From Zopfochytrium polystomum (Eukaryota > Chytridiomycota > Chytridiomycetes > Chytridiales > Chytridiaceae): a DNA stretch of 64,000 nt. The DNA lies in assembly GCA_025765615.1 (NCBI GenBank), contig JAIVFJ010000161.1, forward strand, positions 62,001 through 126,000, written 5' to 3'. Both the position numbers and the translations under genes were made by a program. This document shows, one piece after another, positions 1-10,760 of this stretch. The notes below the pieces were generated by a model. It was not told the DNA's origin. It did not search any database and saw only the letters and a program-made list of their open reading frames with translations. The number at the start of each line of letters is the position of its first letter. Position 1 is the first letter of the stretch.

Positions 1-1222
1 AAAAGAACAAACGAGACAGAGACAGAGATAGAGACAGAGACAGAGAAACATAAAAAAAATAGCCCGGAAAACGAAAAACGCTCGCCCACCCAACCCTCCG
101 TCCGTCCGTCCGAGCAGCTCTCTCACACTTTCAGTCCCTTCTTCCTCTTTACCTTTCTCCGTTTGTCACCTCTGTTTCCTTCTCTTTCTCCTTCTCTCCC
201 GTCCACCCTTTCTTCCTATTCCCTCTTTCTCTCTCTCTTCTCTTACCTGGGGCTTCGCGGCGACGCTACTGCTGCTAAAGGCACGGCGCGCGATCGCGCT
301 CCGTGCGACGACAGTCGTGCAGTTAAAACGCTTTTTTTGATTGATTGTCGTTGTTGTTGTTGTTGTTTTGTTTTGTTTTTAGCCGTTAGTTGAAAGCAGC
401 GAGCGGGGTGGTGCGTGTGGGGTTTGAGCGAGCAGGGGACGAAGGTGAGGAGAGAGAGAAGGGAGTGTCGAAGATCGCGATCCGCTCGAAAAGGCGGGGC
501 CGGCCTGTTGGCGCGTTGCGCGCCTACCCGAACGGGGTGGGTGGGTCGTCGGGGCCGGTCGCGATCGTGGGCTCGCTTGCTCGCCTCGCCTCGTTCGTTC
601 GATTCGTTTCGCAACGTTCGCACGCGTTTTTCGTCTCTTGTTTTTTTTTTTGCGGGTTAGGGTGCCGTTTCCCGTCGGAGCGTTTCGTCGCTGATCGTGG
701 CGCGGCGTTGCCCCCTGGTCTCTTTCCATGGCCGGGGAGAAGTAGGGTGGTGATGTGCGGGTAGAGGGGGGGTGGGTGTGTTGTTACTGGTAACAACAGT
801 ACCTTGACGAACATCATCCCTTCTTGTTGTTAGCTGCCGGTTCGTTCGTTCGTTCGTTCGTTCGGTTTTCGTCGCTTTTTCTTTTTCTTTTTTTTTTTTT
901 TTTTTGCTTTTTTCTTCTTGAATGAACTCTTTCTTTCTTTCTTCTTTCTTTTTTTCTTTCTTTCTTCTCGATCACGGACTGGCGTGCGGTCGCTTTCAGA
1001 AACGGGTTTTTCCTTTTTTTTCTTTTTTCTTTTTTTCTCTCTTTCTTGTTTCTTTTTTTCTCTTTTTCTTTTTCTTTTTTTCTCTTGTTTCTTCGTTTTC
1101 GCCGGCTCTTCTTTCTCTTTTGTTTGTTTGTCGTTGTTTATTTATCATTATCCGGGGGTTGTTGTTCCCCTTCCCGATCGTCCACCATCGCCAAAACCCC
1201 GATTGTTTGGATGGGCGCGAAC

Positions 1223-1262
<40 letters not shown>

Positions 1263-1387
1263 GTTTTCCCGTTTTCCCCCTCCTCCTCCTCCTCCACTCT
1301 GCCGGCGCCCATTTTCCTCTCCCTCTCTCTCTCCCTCTTTGTGTCTCACCCTCTCTCTCTCTCTCTCCCTCCTCTCTGTGTCTCACC

Positions 1388-1481
<94 letters not shown>

Positions 1482-1577
1482 GCTCTCTCTGCTCTCTCAT
1501 CGATCCCCAAGAAGTCTCTTGACAATGATGACGACGGCAAAGACGGCCCACTCCTTCCGCACGTTGCGCCAATCAGC
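1..1577. repeat. Low-complexity upstream region with simple repeats
   Basis: No gene is supported here. The stretch is dominated by simple sequence: a TTCG tetranucleotide run at about 841-864, long T-rich tracts at about 885-1100, a pure poly-A tract at 1224-1257, and a CT dinucleotide tract from about 1395 to 1464 that continues imperfectly to about 1499. Open frames across it are made of Ser/Phe/Leu or Lys runs and look like artefacts. The pyrimidine-rich tract lies just upstream of the 1578 gene and could be part of its promoter or 5' leader. Confidence 0.7.
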
Positions 1578-3440
1578 ATGCCTTACTACAACAACTTGCA
1601 CCTAGCGAGCGATGCGCAGGGCGCCTCTCTTTACTTCAAGTTGATTTTCACGTCGTCGGTCCTGCCCAAGCTCTCCTTCTCCATTTTCCAAAACCTTTCG
1701 ACCACCCTGACATCGGGAACGACTGTTCAGTCGCTTTGCTTGTACAACATGCCGTTGGTTACTGATAGCGAAAAGTCTGCTTACTGGTATGTGAAATGTT
1801 TTGTTATCGTTTCCCTTTTTTTTGGGGTCTTTGGTACACTTGGAACGACGACGACTTTGTCCGATTCAGTTGCTGACGGTGTTGGTATAACCACAGGCTT
1901 CAACAACTTTCCCGGCTCAACGTTCGCGAGCGACTTTACACTGTCGCAGATTACGGCGACCAACGCGACGAGTCTGACGTACAGCAACACGTTCAACTTG
2001 GTCATCCCAGCGTCCAACATTTCTATCGACAACATTGGCGAAGTGACGCTCTTTGTCAACGTCACGGACCCGCTGTCCGGGCCAACGCCGTTCCTCCTGG
2101 GCACCATGAAGCTCTCCAACTTCAACTTGAACTCCACGAGCGGTTCATTTTCCACCCCCGTCTCGCTCGTCATCAACTTTAAGCAAACAGGCGGCGTTCT
2201 CGACAAGAACGACCCGCTGTTCAAGCTTTTTGCGAGAAAGTTCCAGAGCTTCGACCGGTCGAACGGGGCAGTCACCAACGACCCGCTGACGATCAACATC
2301 TTTGGGTCTGCGCTGTCGACTCCAATCGTCCCACTTCAGGATGCGTTCGCGTCCCTGAACATCACGTCGACCATCAAAATACCGCCCATCCCCAGCACCG
2401 TGTCGTTCGCGCCGTCCTCCATCGGCCTACCCAAGTTGCTCAGCTACACTTCGACCAGCCTCGTCTTTGGCACGACTGTCACGTTCAAGCACCCCGACTC
2501 TCTCACCCTGATCGACATTGGCAAGGTCGACTTTACGGTGAAGCTCGCGGCGGACAGCGCAACCGTCGGAACGTTTTCAATCGATCACTTTTCCCTGCCG
2601 GCCGGCGACAAGCAGTACTCGGTCAACATCACCGTCGCGCTCGGCACCGACAACACGACCTCGGTGTACCAGACCTTCCTGCGGGCGTTCGACAGCACGC
2701 AGAGCGTCATCACCCCGCCGAACGCGCTGTGGCAGGGCGTCGCCGTGCCCCCGGCCATCTCCGCCTTTTTCGACTACACCAAGCCGCTGACCTTTGACCC
2801 CGTCCCGACCGTCCAAGTGACCATGTCGCAGCTCTCGCTCTCGGTGCTGACCTCAGCCACCTCGACGGCGCTCAAGTTCTCTGGCTCCGCGACCCTCGCC
2901 AGCAGCGCAAACATCATCAACCTCCAGACCGTCACCTTCCGCCTCCTTGCCACCAACCCCTCCACGGTCGTCCCCGGCGTCACTGGCCCCACTGAAATCT
3001 CCAGCGACATCGTCGTCCCCAACGTCGACTTTAGCACCAACAAGTCGCCGACCTACAGCTACTCCTTCACCGTCAACGTCGGCACCGCCGCTGCGGCGTC
3101 GCCGCTGTACAAGCTCTTCCTCGCAGAGTTCTCGGTCGGCGCCACCGTGCCGACGACCCTCGACGCGCAGCTGGTCGCGGCGTCGGCGCCCATCGCCGCT
3201 CCCGCCGTCTCCAGCTTCTTCAACTTTACGACAAAGCAGAGCTTTGTCCGCTCGCCCGCGCCGTCGGTCAAGACACTCACCACGCTCGACTACGGCAAGC
3301 TCAAGGGCGTCAGCGCGAGCACGCTGAGCTTCGATTCCACTTTGACGCTGGCTAACGCGGTCGCGGCGAACGGGCTGGCGGTGCCGGGCACGTTCACGTT
3401 CGACTTTGCGCTGGTCGCGCCGACGCTGATCGTACATGGC
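1578..3440 (+). pseudogene. Tandem DUF3712/LEA-like repeat protein, 3' end lost
   Basis: The encoded protein is Ser/Thr-rich with many N-x-S/T sites. It holds at least three repeats of about 140 residues, each a beta-rich segment with motifs such as SLTYSNTF, LVFGTTVTF and ALKFSGSATL, ending in an F-[AL]-x-x-F element (LFARKFQSF, TFLRAFDS, LFLAEFSV). This resembles fungal DUF3712, LEA14-like beta-sandwich proteins of membranes or the cell surface. Repeat starts are near 1900, 2430, 2850 and 3290; the fourth breaks off near 3437. There the frame enters sequence that belongs to an unrelated minus-strand gene. An intron probably lies at about 1787-1896 (GTATGT to CACAG), but donor phase 2 and acceptor phase 1 disagree by one base, so a lesion or an unseen site is likely. 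ATG at 1578 is the first Met of the conserved part; upstream exons cannot be excluded. Confidence 0.6.
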
Positions 3441-5349
3441 CTTGAAGGTTGTCCAGGTAAAGGAGGAGAGGCTCCCTCTGATTCGCATGAAGAACTGGGA
3501 GCCTTTTGTGTTGGAAAAGTGCTTGCATTGAGCATGTGCTCAAAGAAACTGCCAGTGTCCCAGAAAAGGGGTTCGTACGTGGAAGCGTCGACAGGTTGGA
3601 GGACCAGACGCGTCAAGCAACTGAAGACGTGGGAGCGAAAGTTCAGCAGCGATGGGATATCCGTATCGCGATCCGACTGTAAGAGTGGTGGGATGGCATG
3701 GTGCTTGCGCATATCTTTGGCAACACGGTAGTCGATATTCCTGTTTGGACCACCGTTGCCAAAACCAGAAAAGGGGCTGACAGGTTCGAGGGTCTCATCA
3801 TGTGCCATGGGGTTGGGAATTGGTGGCACACCAACTCCTGATGGCATGGGTGGCGTGCGGCGAGGCGCCACTGACACAGGTGTCTGTGGTGTCCGTGGAG
3901 ACACAACTCCAGGTGGGGACACATAGGGAACATGTGTGCCATGTGGTGGTGCAAGTGATCGACGGTACGATGCCTCGATGGGGGGACGAGTGGGGCTGGC
4001 AGCGTGGGCAGCTGGAACTCGAGCAGCAGTGGATGGGGCCACTGTGGCAGCACGTCGGTGGTATTCTTCAGCCCAAGCAGCCTCGGCTTCTCGGGCAGCA
4101 AGTCGGGAGCGGCGAGCGGTGTCAGCAGCGTCACGGAGGCTTGTCGAATGGGCAGCTGCAGCACGTTCAGCAGATCGATGGGAAGCAGCTTCGCAGGCAG
4201 CAGCTTCAGCAATCTCAGCACGGGCAGCGTTAGCACAGGCAAGGGCAGCGCGGGCAGCTGCAGTTCGGGCTGCCTCAGCATCGAAACGGGCCGAAGGGGA
4301 TGACCGAGGGCGGGAAGTGGCGTCAGAGGTGGGCACCTCTGAGGACATCGACGAAAGGCGTACGCGTGGTCGTGGGTGGACGAAAGCTGAAGGATCAGGC
4401 AAAACTCGCAGGCGACGACTCTCAGTAGGCACTGTGAATCGTTCCACGCGCGAGGGGATCGGGAAGGGCCGTTCAGCTGCAGTGCGAAAGCTGGGGATAC
4501 TAGCAACCTGGGTAGCCCAGTTGTCAGTTACCCGGGGTACAGCAGGTAGATCAGGGTACACCGCGCGGAAGTAGCGATACAGGCGGAGCTCTGAGGGCGA
4601 ACCTTGGGTGACAATACCCACACCAGGTCGTACGAACTTGCCTTCCCAGGGGAGGAAGACAACATCAGCGTCGATGGCTTCAAGGTAGAAGTGGATAGGT
4701 TCGAAAAGCTCGTCAACAGCAGTTTCAAAGTTGATGTGGATACCGAGGTGCATGAAGGTAGACATCGTGTATGTGCCGTCCAGGTCTTTGAGGGCAGTGG
4801 TTATATCCAATGTATCCGTCTCGCTGGGGGATGTAAGGACAGGAGCGCCAGGCCAGTCGCGGGGCAGGTGGGCAAAAAGCCAATCAATCCATTCAGGGGA
4901 ATGGGCAACGAGGCTGGCGGGCATCAGTTCGTCGAGGTCAATGGACAGCTGTCCGACAATGTACTGCTCGAGTGCAGACTCAGGTAGGATGGCTTGGCAA
5001 TAACCACCAGTAGTGCTGAGGAGTGCAAAGTGGCCGTCCATACTAATGTCATCTGTGAGAGCAGAGTGGCGGGTGAACACGAAGACTCGAGCCTCGAGTT
5101 GGAAGAACCCTCTCTTTGGAAGGCCACTCTCATCATCGTCACCATCAGCGTCAACGACAATACCCTTATACCAGAGTTAGTGATGATACATAGTAGTGCA
5201 CCACCTCACTTGCCTACCGGTCGGTCAGGAAAGGTCTCGTCGGCAATAGCGACAACAGTAGCATCACCCAGTGTGACGATGGTGCGACAGGCGTGTGTCA
5301 GAACCTGCTTCTGCAGAGGCAGGCCTATCAGCATCGTGTTCGGTGTCAT
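3437..5349 (-). CDS. Unknown protein with Ala/Arg coiled-coil region, C-terminus truncated
   Basis: I do not recognise this protein. The ATG is at 5349 and exon 1 (5349-5218) encodes 44 residues. A 53-bp intron (5217-5165; GTAGGC donor, CACTAAC-type branch site, TATAAG acceptor) leads in frame to exon 2, open past 3437. The first 270 residues look globular, with acidic patches such as DADGDDDESG. They are followed by a Pro/Ser linker, an Ala/Arg/Glu-rich stretch of about 100 residues likely to form a coiled coil, a Pro-rich linker, and a hydrophobic segment near IPSLLNFRSHVF. Near 3437 the frame runs antisense into the interrupted DUF3712 gene, so the true C-terminus is missing. No reverse transcriptase, integrase or recombinase motif is visible. 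It could be the structural protein of a mobile element or a displaced host gene. Confidence 0.5.
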
Positions 5350-5563
5350 GTACGCGGTCAGCCATGGCGTAGCTTCTTAGGAGTTTGAACTTCTATACAC
5401 ACTTGTTGAATGGGCAAGTGGGGAAAAGGGGAGGGGGGACCCAGGAGGGCCCTCCCTTTATACTTTTTTGATGCCACTGGTTGGCAGCACAACCAAAGTT
5501 TTTCAACTTTGTTAACGAAAAACGGGCATAGGTCCAGGATTAGTTGAAACAAGAAAAACAAGT

Positions 5564-5569
5564 TTTATT
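5564..5569 (-). promoter_or_regulatory. AATAAA polyadenylation signal
   Basis: AATAAA on the minus strand lies about 100 bp beyond the last open frame of the 7123 gene. The 300-bp gap between the two minus-strand genes is AT-rich and shows no other coding frame, fitting a 3' UTR plus the promoter of the 5349 gene. Confidence 0.4.
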
Positions 5570-5861
5570 TCTATTTGTGCAGCTTCTAGGCCAACAAAAC
5601 AGAAAAACGCGTGAAAACAACTCAGGGTTCAGCATGCGGGGAAGAAGAGCGGACTAACAGGCCTACTTCCAAAACTGCTCAGCAAGAATGATAGCACTCT
5701 CAAGCGTATCCTTGTCAGTGTTACTAATATCCTCAGTAGTATTGGCAGGCAGTGCACTGACAGGGACAGGCACCAACACCGTAGCTGCAGCAGCAGCAGC
5801 GGCAGCGGCAGCAAGAGCAGTTGGAGTGACAGGGCTGCTGGCGGATCCTTCGAAGATGTCG

Positions 5862-7123
5862 CTAAACGCGTTGATAAGCTGCATTGTTTCCAGGCACAGA
5901 GTAGACTGAGGAGAGAGCAATTTCCTCAGGGGTTGGGGTGCCCATGTCGTTGAAGAAACGGGCCCACTGCATGTCATTAAGCTGGGCCACTTCTGCAAGA
6001 GTGTTGACAGGCCTGTCAGGAAGGCTGGCAGGCGTACCGACCATGACGGTGTCCTGCTCGGCTGGCGTAGATGGAACAGGAGTTACAGCAGCAGGTGTTG
6101 ACGAAGCTGGCGTTGCGGCTGGAGTAAAGGTGCGCGCAAACACTTCTGTTGTAGTAGGAGCAGATCGGGCAAGAGCTTTGAATTCCTCGATTCCCTGCAG
6201 CTTGGTGTTAAGCTGGACAAATCCGTCTGCAATTGGACGGGAGATAGCGGCTAGTCCAGGACAGGGTGGTACAGTTGCCGTTTGTACTACGACGCGTTCA
6301 AGGTCGCCAGTAATGACTCGATTGGGAGAAATCTCAGCGACGGGAGTGGCACTGTGGTCAACATCCATGGGAGTGGTGCCAGGGGCATTCACTGCTGTTG
6401 GGACGGCAGCAGGGACGACAGAGGTCGGGGCCGCTGCGACAGGCACGACTGGAGCAGGGGTAGCAGGAGTGGCGGCTCGACGGGCAGCTGCGTTACGGGC
6501 ACCAGCACGTCGCGCAGCTGCACGAGCGGAAGCGCGTTGGGCGCGTTCGCGTTGCTCCTCGCGTTCCAGGTCGCGACGAACTCTCATCTCCGTTGCTACA
6601 CGGGCGTATTCGGCAGCACGCTGCTGAAGGCTGTAGTACTGCTGATTAACAGCACGGTTGTTTGCAACAGCACCTCGTTGTTGGAGCTGTTGACGAACTT
6701 CGGCACGCGTAAATCGAACGGGCGCGACAGCGAGGTTCGCTCCCATAAACGAAACGGGAGGAGCACCTCGGGCGTGTGGTCCGCGGGCTGGAGGGATAGT
6801 CGGTACAACTGTAGTGCTGCGCCCCTCAGGAGCGGTCGACTGACGCGTCAGGGTCCCAGCTGTCGCAAAAGCGGAGGTGGGTGACACGTTTTCAGTGGTC
6901 AGTTGGGGAGCCGCGGCGGGAGCAGTCGGGGAAGCAGCTGCGATCACAGAGCCTGACGGGGTGCTGTTGGTCTCAGGGAGTCGATAGGAAAGAGCAGTTC
7001 CTAAAGCGGATGCATTAAGCAAGCGGTGATGCAGGCGGGATCCAGTGAAAACTAACCAGGGGATCTGCCGCTCTGAGGGCCCTGGGCGTCAGCAGCAGGC
7101 TGTTTGCCTTTGTTCTTTGTCAT
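5862..7123 (-). CDS. Unknown Ala/Pro/Thr-rich coiled-coil protein
   Basis: I do not recognise this protein. The ATG is at 7123, exon 1 runs 7123-7057, a 56-bp intron (7056-7001; GTTAGT donor, CTTTAG acceptor) is in phase, and exon 2 runs to a stop at 5862, giving 401 residues. The start is basic (MTKNKGKQ). A long Ala/Thr/Pro-rich region is interrupted by an Arg/Glu-rich segment (residues about 110-185) that should form a coiled coil. The composition matches the Ala/Arg region of the next minus-strand gene, so the two probably belong to one element. Beyond residue 340 a second frame (5998-5663) with an Ala run is also open and ends just before the AATAAA signal. A further intron could therefore extend the protein, but no splice pair fits cleanly. 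No retroelement enzyme motif is present. Confidence 0.5.
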
Positions 7124-9013
7124 CGCGATCGCAGGGAGTCGGGAACGGGTGCAGACGGGGACGGTGTCTGTTGTGAAAAACTTTTCTTTCTTTCTTTTTT
7201 TTTTTTTTTCTTCTTTTACAAATTTATATTGTAAAATTTTTCAAGCAAGTCTATGAAGCTTGTTCCTGCCACCCCTACATAGTGGTGACAGTCGCTATCA
7301 GAACAAGTAGCTGGAAAATAATCCGAAAATTATGAACATCCATAGGCAGATAGAGCTCGGCGAGTTCTATCGGCTCATGTCGGAGAATCATCGATTTTCC
7401 AAAATCTCGTGGAGTGCCAAGCGAAAAACGCTATCTCGGGATAGGAGAAACGAGGCGACTCGCTGTTTTGGGAGTGCCTGGATATTGTTGTGATAAAACT
7501 ATTTACCAAGTTTCATCTTCGTACCGCTTGTAACGGTGGAGTTACACAGGGGGCAAAGATTTTTTGTACCAAAGCGCACAACCTATTTTTCTTAACTTTG
7601 TTAGGAGAAAAATTACCCTGGTACACAGGGACCAAGTAATCGAGTAGAACTAAGAGTTCTTCAACTTTTCAGCTCAAAATGAGCGTTCTCCGACCTCAGT
7701 GTGGTTAGCAGTAGGTCGGAGTCGGGTTTACTTAGGGGGTCGAGTACCGCGAGGTAGTACGCCCCAGGTTACGCGTTTCTGGCCAGTTCAGCAGCGTAAA
7801 ACACAAGAGAAGAGTTGCTTCCAACTCTTTTTGCTGGGGGAATCGCTAAATTCGCTCGTCAGACGCGAGTGTTAGGTTAGGCCTCTTACAACTTCGCTTT
7901 ATATAGCGCCGAGTGTAAATTTGCTTGTTACAGATGGTTGGCGAGCGTAGCTCGCTCCAAAACCTTTCCTACAGCAAGAGCAAGGTACTGTTAACCTTTT
8001 TAGCACTGAGGAGCGCGAGGTTTAGGGTATTTCCGCGAATTTTACTGGAAACATACAGTTTAATTAAGAAAACTGCATTTTTCGAAATTCAGCGTGTTGT
8101 GCATAACAAGCATGCAGTTTCTCGATCATGAATAGTAAGAGAACAGCTTAGAGCATCTTTTAAGCCTACTGCCAGAGAGGGTTACGCTTCCTAGCGAAAG
8201 CTAGCTTAGTGGGGGTCACCAGCAAAGTAGTGGATTGAAATCCAGTTGTAACACCTGATTCTACATATTAACTTCAAATGAAAAATACATATTCGTGATG
8301 CCGAAAGCAAGCTCTACAAGCGTAGGGGTACGGCAGGTCCGCCGAAGGCCTCTACAAAAAAGTCGAATTTCGGAACTAACTCCGTGGATATTGCATGTAG
8401 CAAAAGCGTAACTATGTCGTTCAACAGCGCTCGGCGAGGGCTTTCCAACGCACTATCACGAAGGTCTCTAGCTAGGTTCTCCGCGGAGTTGCGATGTTGG
8501 GGCATCGAACCCTGCCCGTCGCGCATTAACTTTGCGATTTTTTCTAATTTTCTTTTACTAATTAAAAGCTGCTAACTTTTGCAGATCCATACGCGAAATT
8601 GGCATAGCTTTCAAACGCGCTATCCACGTGTTGAATATGTTGAGTTTTCGGGTCGAGTTACTAAGTGGTAACGTCAAAAACGAGACCTTGTCTCGGTGGT
8701 CGGGTGCCACCTGGCTTTATCGTTGCCGACTTTCGTCGCCGATTTTCGTCCCCGATTGTGAAAAATACGTTCGAAATTCAATTGTGCAGGCCGTACGGCT
8801 GACACAATTCGAGGAAGCCCCCCCCTGTGAGACTATACTCACTCCTTTGACCCTGGGATCTGGGCCCTAGAGTGAGGGAAAGCAAATAATAGGCTAAAAC
8901 TAACTTTATTGGGCTGTTGTCTAGGGGGTGTTTCAACCCTACTACTTGCCTAGTCCACGAAGTATCCCTACTGATCTGTCTAACAGGGGTCTCAAACACA
9001 AAGAATGAACATT

Positions 9014-9055
9014 CAGAGGGACAATCCTCTGAAGGATCGGTGCCAGAGCACCGAT
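9014..9055. repeat. Two adjacent hairpins
   Basis: CAGAGG (9014-9019) pairs with CCTCTG (9026-9031). Directly after it ATCGGTGC (9036-9043) pairs with GCACCGAT (9048-9055) around a 4-base loop. They lie about 100 bp from the minus-strand AATAAA at 8905 and could be transcript-end or element-end structures. Confidence 0.5.
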
Positions 9056-9563
9056 TACTCGCGGGGCCGCAGGCCGATGCGAGGGGAAACGGAAGGGCAC
9101 TCCCGAGGGCGCAACACAACCGCAGAATAAAGAGAGAGAAGAGGGAAACGGGGGTTTTTATCTCAGGAACCTAATCTCAAATACAACAGGAGCGGTTAAT
9201 AGCGACGGGACGGACAGGGCGCGACCTAGCTCCCCTCGTCGCGGACAGTGCTGCGGGAGCCCTCGTCGTCGCCAGCAACGGGGGGGAGAGAGAGAAGGGA
9301 GTCGACTATGTAGGGGTCGGAAGGTCGCCAGCAGGGAACTCGCACGCGGAAACACCTGCAATCGTACACGCACCCCGCCGGGCTGCGTCGGCACGATCAC
9401 TCGACCAACGGGCTTTATCGCATCGCACTCGTACTCACACATCTCGCCCTCACAGCAATAGGACTCACTCCAACACAGAGCCGGCAATGTCACACAGTCG
9501 CTGGTGGGGCCAGCTGCATTCCCCACCCACGGCCCCTTAAGAGGAGCCCCACGAAGGGACCAT

Positions 9564-9583
9564 GTACACACCCGGGTGTGTAC
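9564..9583. repeat. Perfect 20-bp palindrome
   Basis: GTACACACCC is followed immediately by its reverse complement GGGTGTGTAC. A palindrome this long is unlikely by chance. It may be an element end, a dimeric protein site or a cruciform-forming sequence. Confidence 0.6.
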
Positions 9584-9833
9584 CATCTCTCACTACCCTC
9601 ACCTTTGCAAGCCAGATGGATTTGAAGGGACTCTGTATTGGTGCCAATGGACAGAAATCAGATTGAAGAAAAAAGGAAAAAGAGAAATGGCCCAAAAACA
9701 GAGAGAGAGAAAATTGACAAGTCAACCCCCCTGACTTGGAGCATCCACCACAAATGCTCTAAGTCCCCCCCAACCCTATGCATGTATGTACAAGTGCCAA
9801 AAATAAATAATAAATTAGGTGGGCTTGGGGTAC

Positions 9834-10196
9834 TGTCAGGAACATGGCAGAACAGGACAAGGCAGACAAGGAACTGAGAGGAGTGATGATTGTATTGGAA
9901 ACAATAATTCACTTGAGGGATGGGACAGGTCCCCCATCCCCCTTTTATACCTTTTGAGAGTCTTCCTTGTCAAGACTCAAAGAAGGTTCCAGAAAGAGCA
10001 ATTAGTAATACAATGATACCAATGATACCAATGACAACAAGACAAGTCAGGAAAGCAAAGAAGGTTCCAGAAGGTTCCACAAGGTTCCATGAAGGAATGT
10101 TCTAGAAGGTTCCAGAAGGTTCCAGAAGGTTCCACAAGGTTCCATGAAGGAATGTTCTAGAAGGTTCCAGAGGTTTCCAGAGGGTGATTCATAACA
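9834..10196 (-). repeat. Gypsy LTR, copy 1 (3' LTR)
   Basis: 363 bp, TGTCAG to ATAACA. The second half is an array of short AAGGTTCCAG-like units containing a duplicated segment of about 50 bp that ends in GGAATGTTCTAG. This is the downstream LTR of the minus-oriented element. Confidence 0.92.
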
Positions 10197-10760
10197 TCAT
10201 CTCCCCCTTTTAGGCCTCTTCTGCAACTTGGTGGGGTACCTGGTCTTGAACTTGAGTAGAAGGTCTTGGCAGTGAGTGAGGTTTGACTCAGGTTCCCAGG
10301 TGTTTTCAGCATCTGAGTAACCTTTCCACTTAACAAGGAACTTGAGTGTCCTTCCAAACCACTTGGCATCCAAGATTTGTTCAACCTCAAATTCCTCTTC
10401 ACCTTCTACCTCAACTGGAGGAGGAGGAGGAACAACTCTGCCTGGAATGGAATTGGCCACAAACTTCTCCAAAAGGCTGACATGGAAAACTGGGTGGATC
10501 TTCATGGATGCAGGGAGATCCAGCTTGAAGGTGACTGGATTGATTTGCTCCAAGATCTTGAAAGGTCCCAACTTGAGGTTGTCCAGCTTGGGACTTGGTC
10601 TTTTGGTCTGCAAGTTCTTCCTCATGCCTCGCCAGTAAAAGTCCCTGGAAACAAGCTTATATGTCTTGTGCTATCCTGGGTGTCCAGCTGTTGCTGCATC
10701 ATGCCTTGTCTTGAGTATCTCAAGTTTTTCCTCTTCTTGGCTGATTTGAATCTTGTGAGG
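10197..10760 (-). pseudogene. Integrase remnant: zinc-binding segment plus C-terminal chromodomain
   Basis: Two pieces of integrase are joined across a deletion. The upstream piece keeps part of the HHCC region (AGHPG followed by a W-RGMRKNL motif, about 10735-10615). The text then jumps to a C-terminal region with LGPFKILE, the HPVFHVSLLEKF motif usual before gypsy chromodomains, and a chromodomain (EVEQILDAKW, FLVKWKGY, NTWEPESNL) ending at the stop near 10197. The catalytic D-D-E core between the two pieces is missing. A stop lies between the protease frame and this one, near 10671. Chromodomains direct integration to particular chromatin in this retrotransposon group. Confidence 0.8.

Larger units (their letters stand above)
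7124..9833. other. Long non-coding, structured accessory DNA
   Basis: I find no convincing coding frame in 2.7 kb. The segment up to about 8800 is AT-richer than its surroundings and studded with hairpins, e.g. CTCCGACCT at 7688-7696 with its complement at 7713-7721. From about 8880 the composition changes: an AATAAA on the minus strand (8905-8910), hairpins at 9014-9031 and 9036-9055 (ATCGGTGC with its complement), and a perfect 20-bp palindrome at 9564-9583. Minus-strand frames at 9586-9158 and 9119-8778 are unlike any family I know. The region could be leader, promoter and terminal sequence of the element carrying the 7123 and 5349 genes. Confidence 0.45.

Noticed and set aside
918..1577. 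Open frame extending the DUF3712 gene 220 residues upstream
   Set aside because: It consists of Phe/Ser/Leu runs encoded by T-rich, poly-A and CT tracts with no conserved feature; simple-sequence artefact.
7124..8880. Possible nuclear copy of mitochondrial DNA
   Set aside because: AT-richer and structured, but no mitochondrial protein, rRNA or clear tRNA could be recognised.
9920..10105. 61-residue frame, repeated at 12698-12883
   Set aside because: Lies inside both gypsy LTRs and is duplicated because the LTRs are; not a gene.
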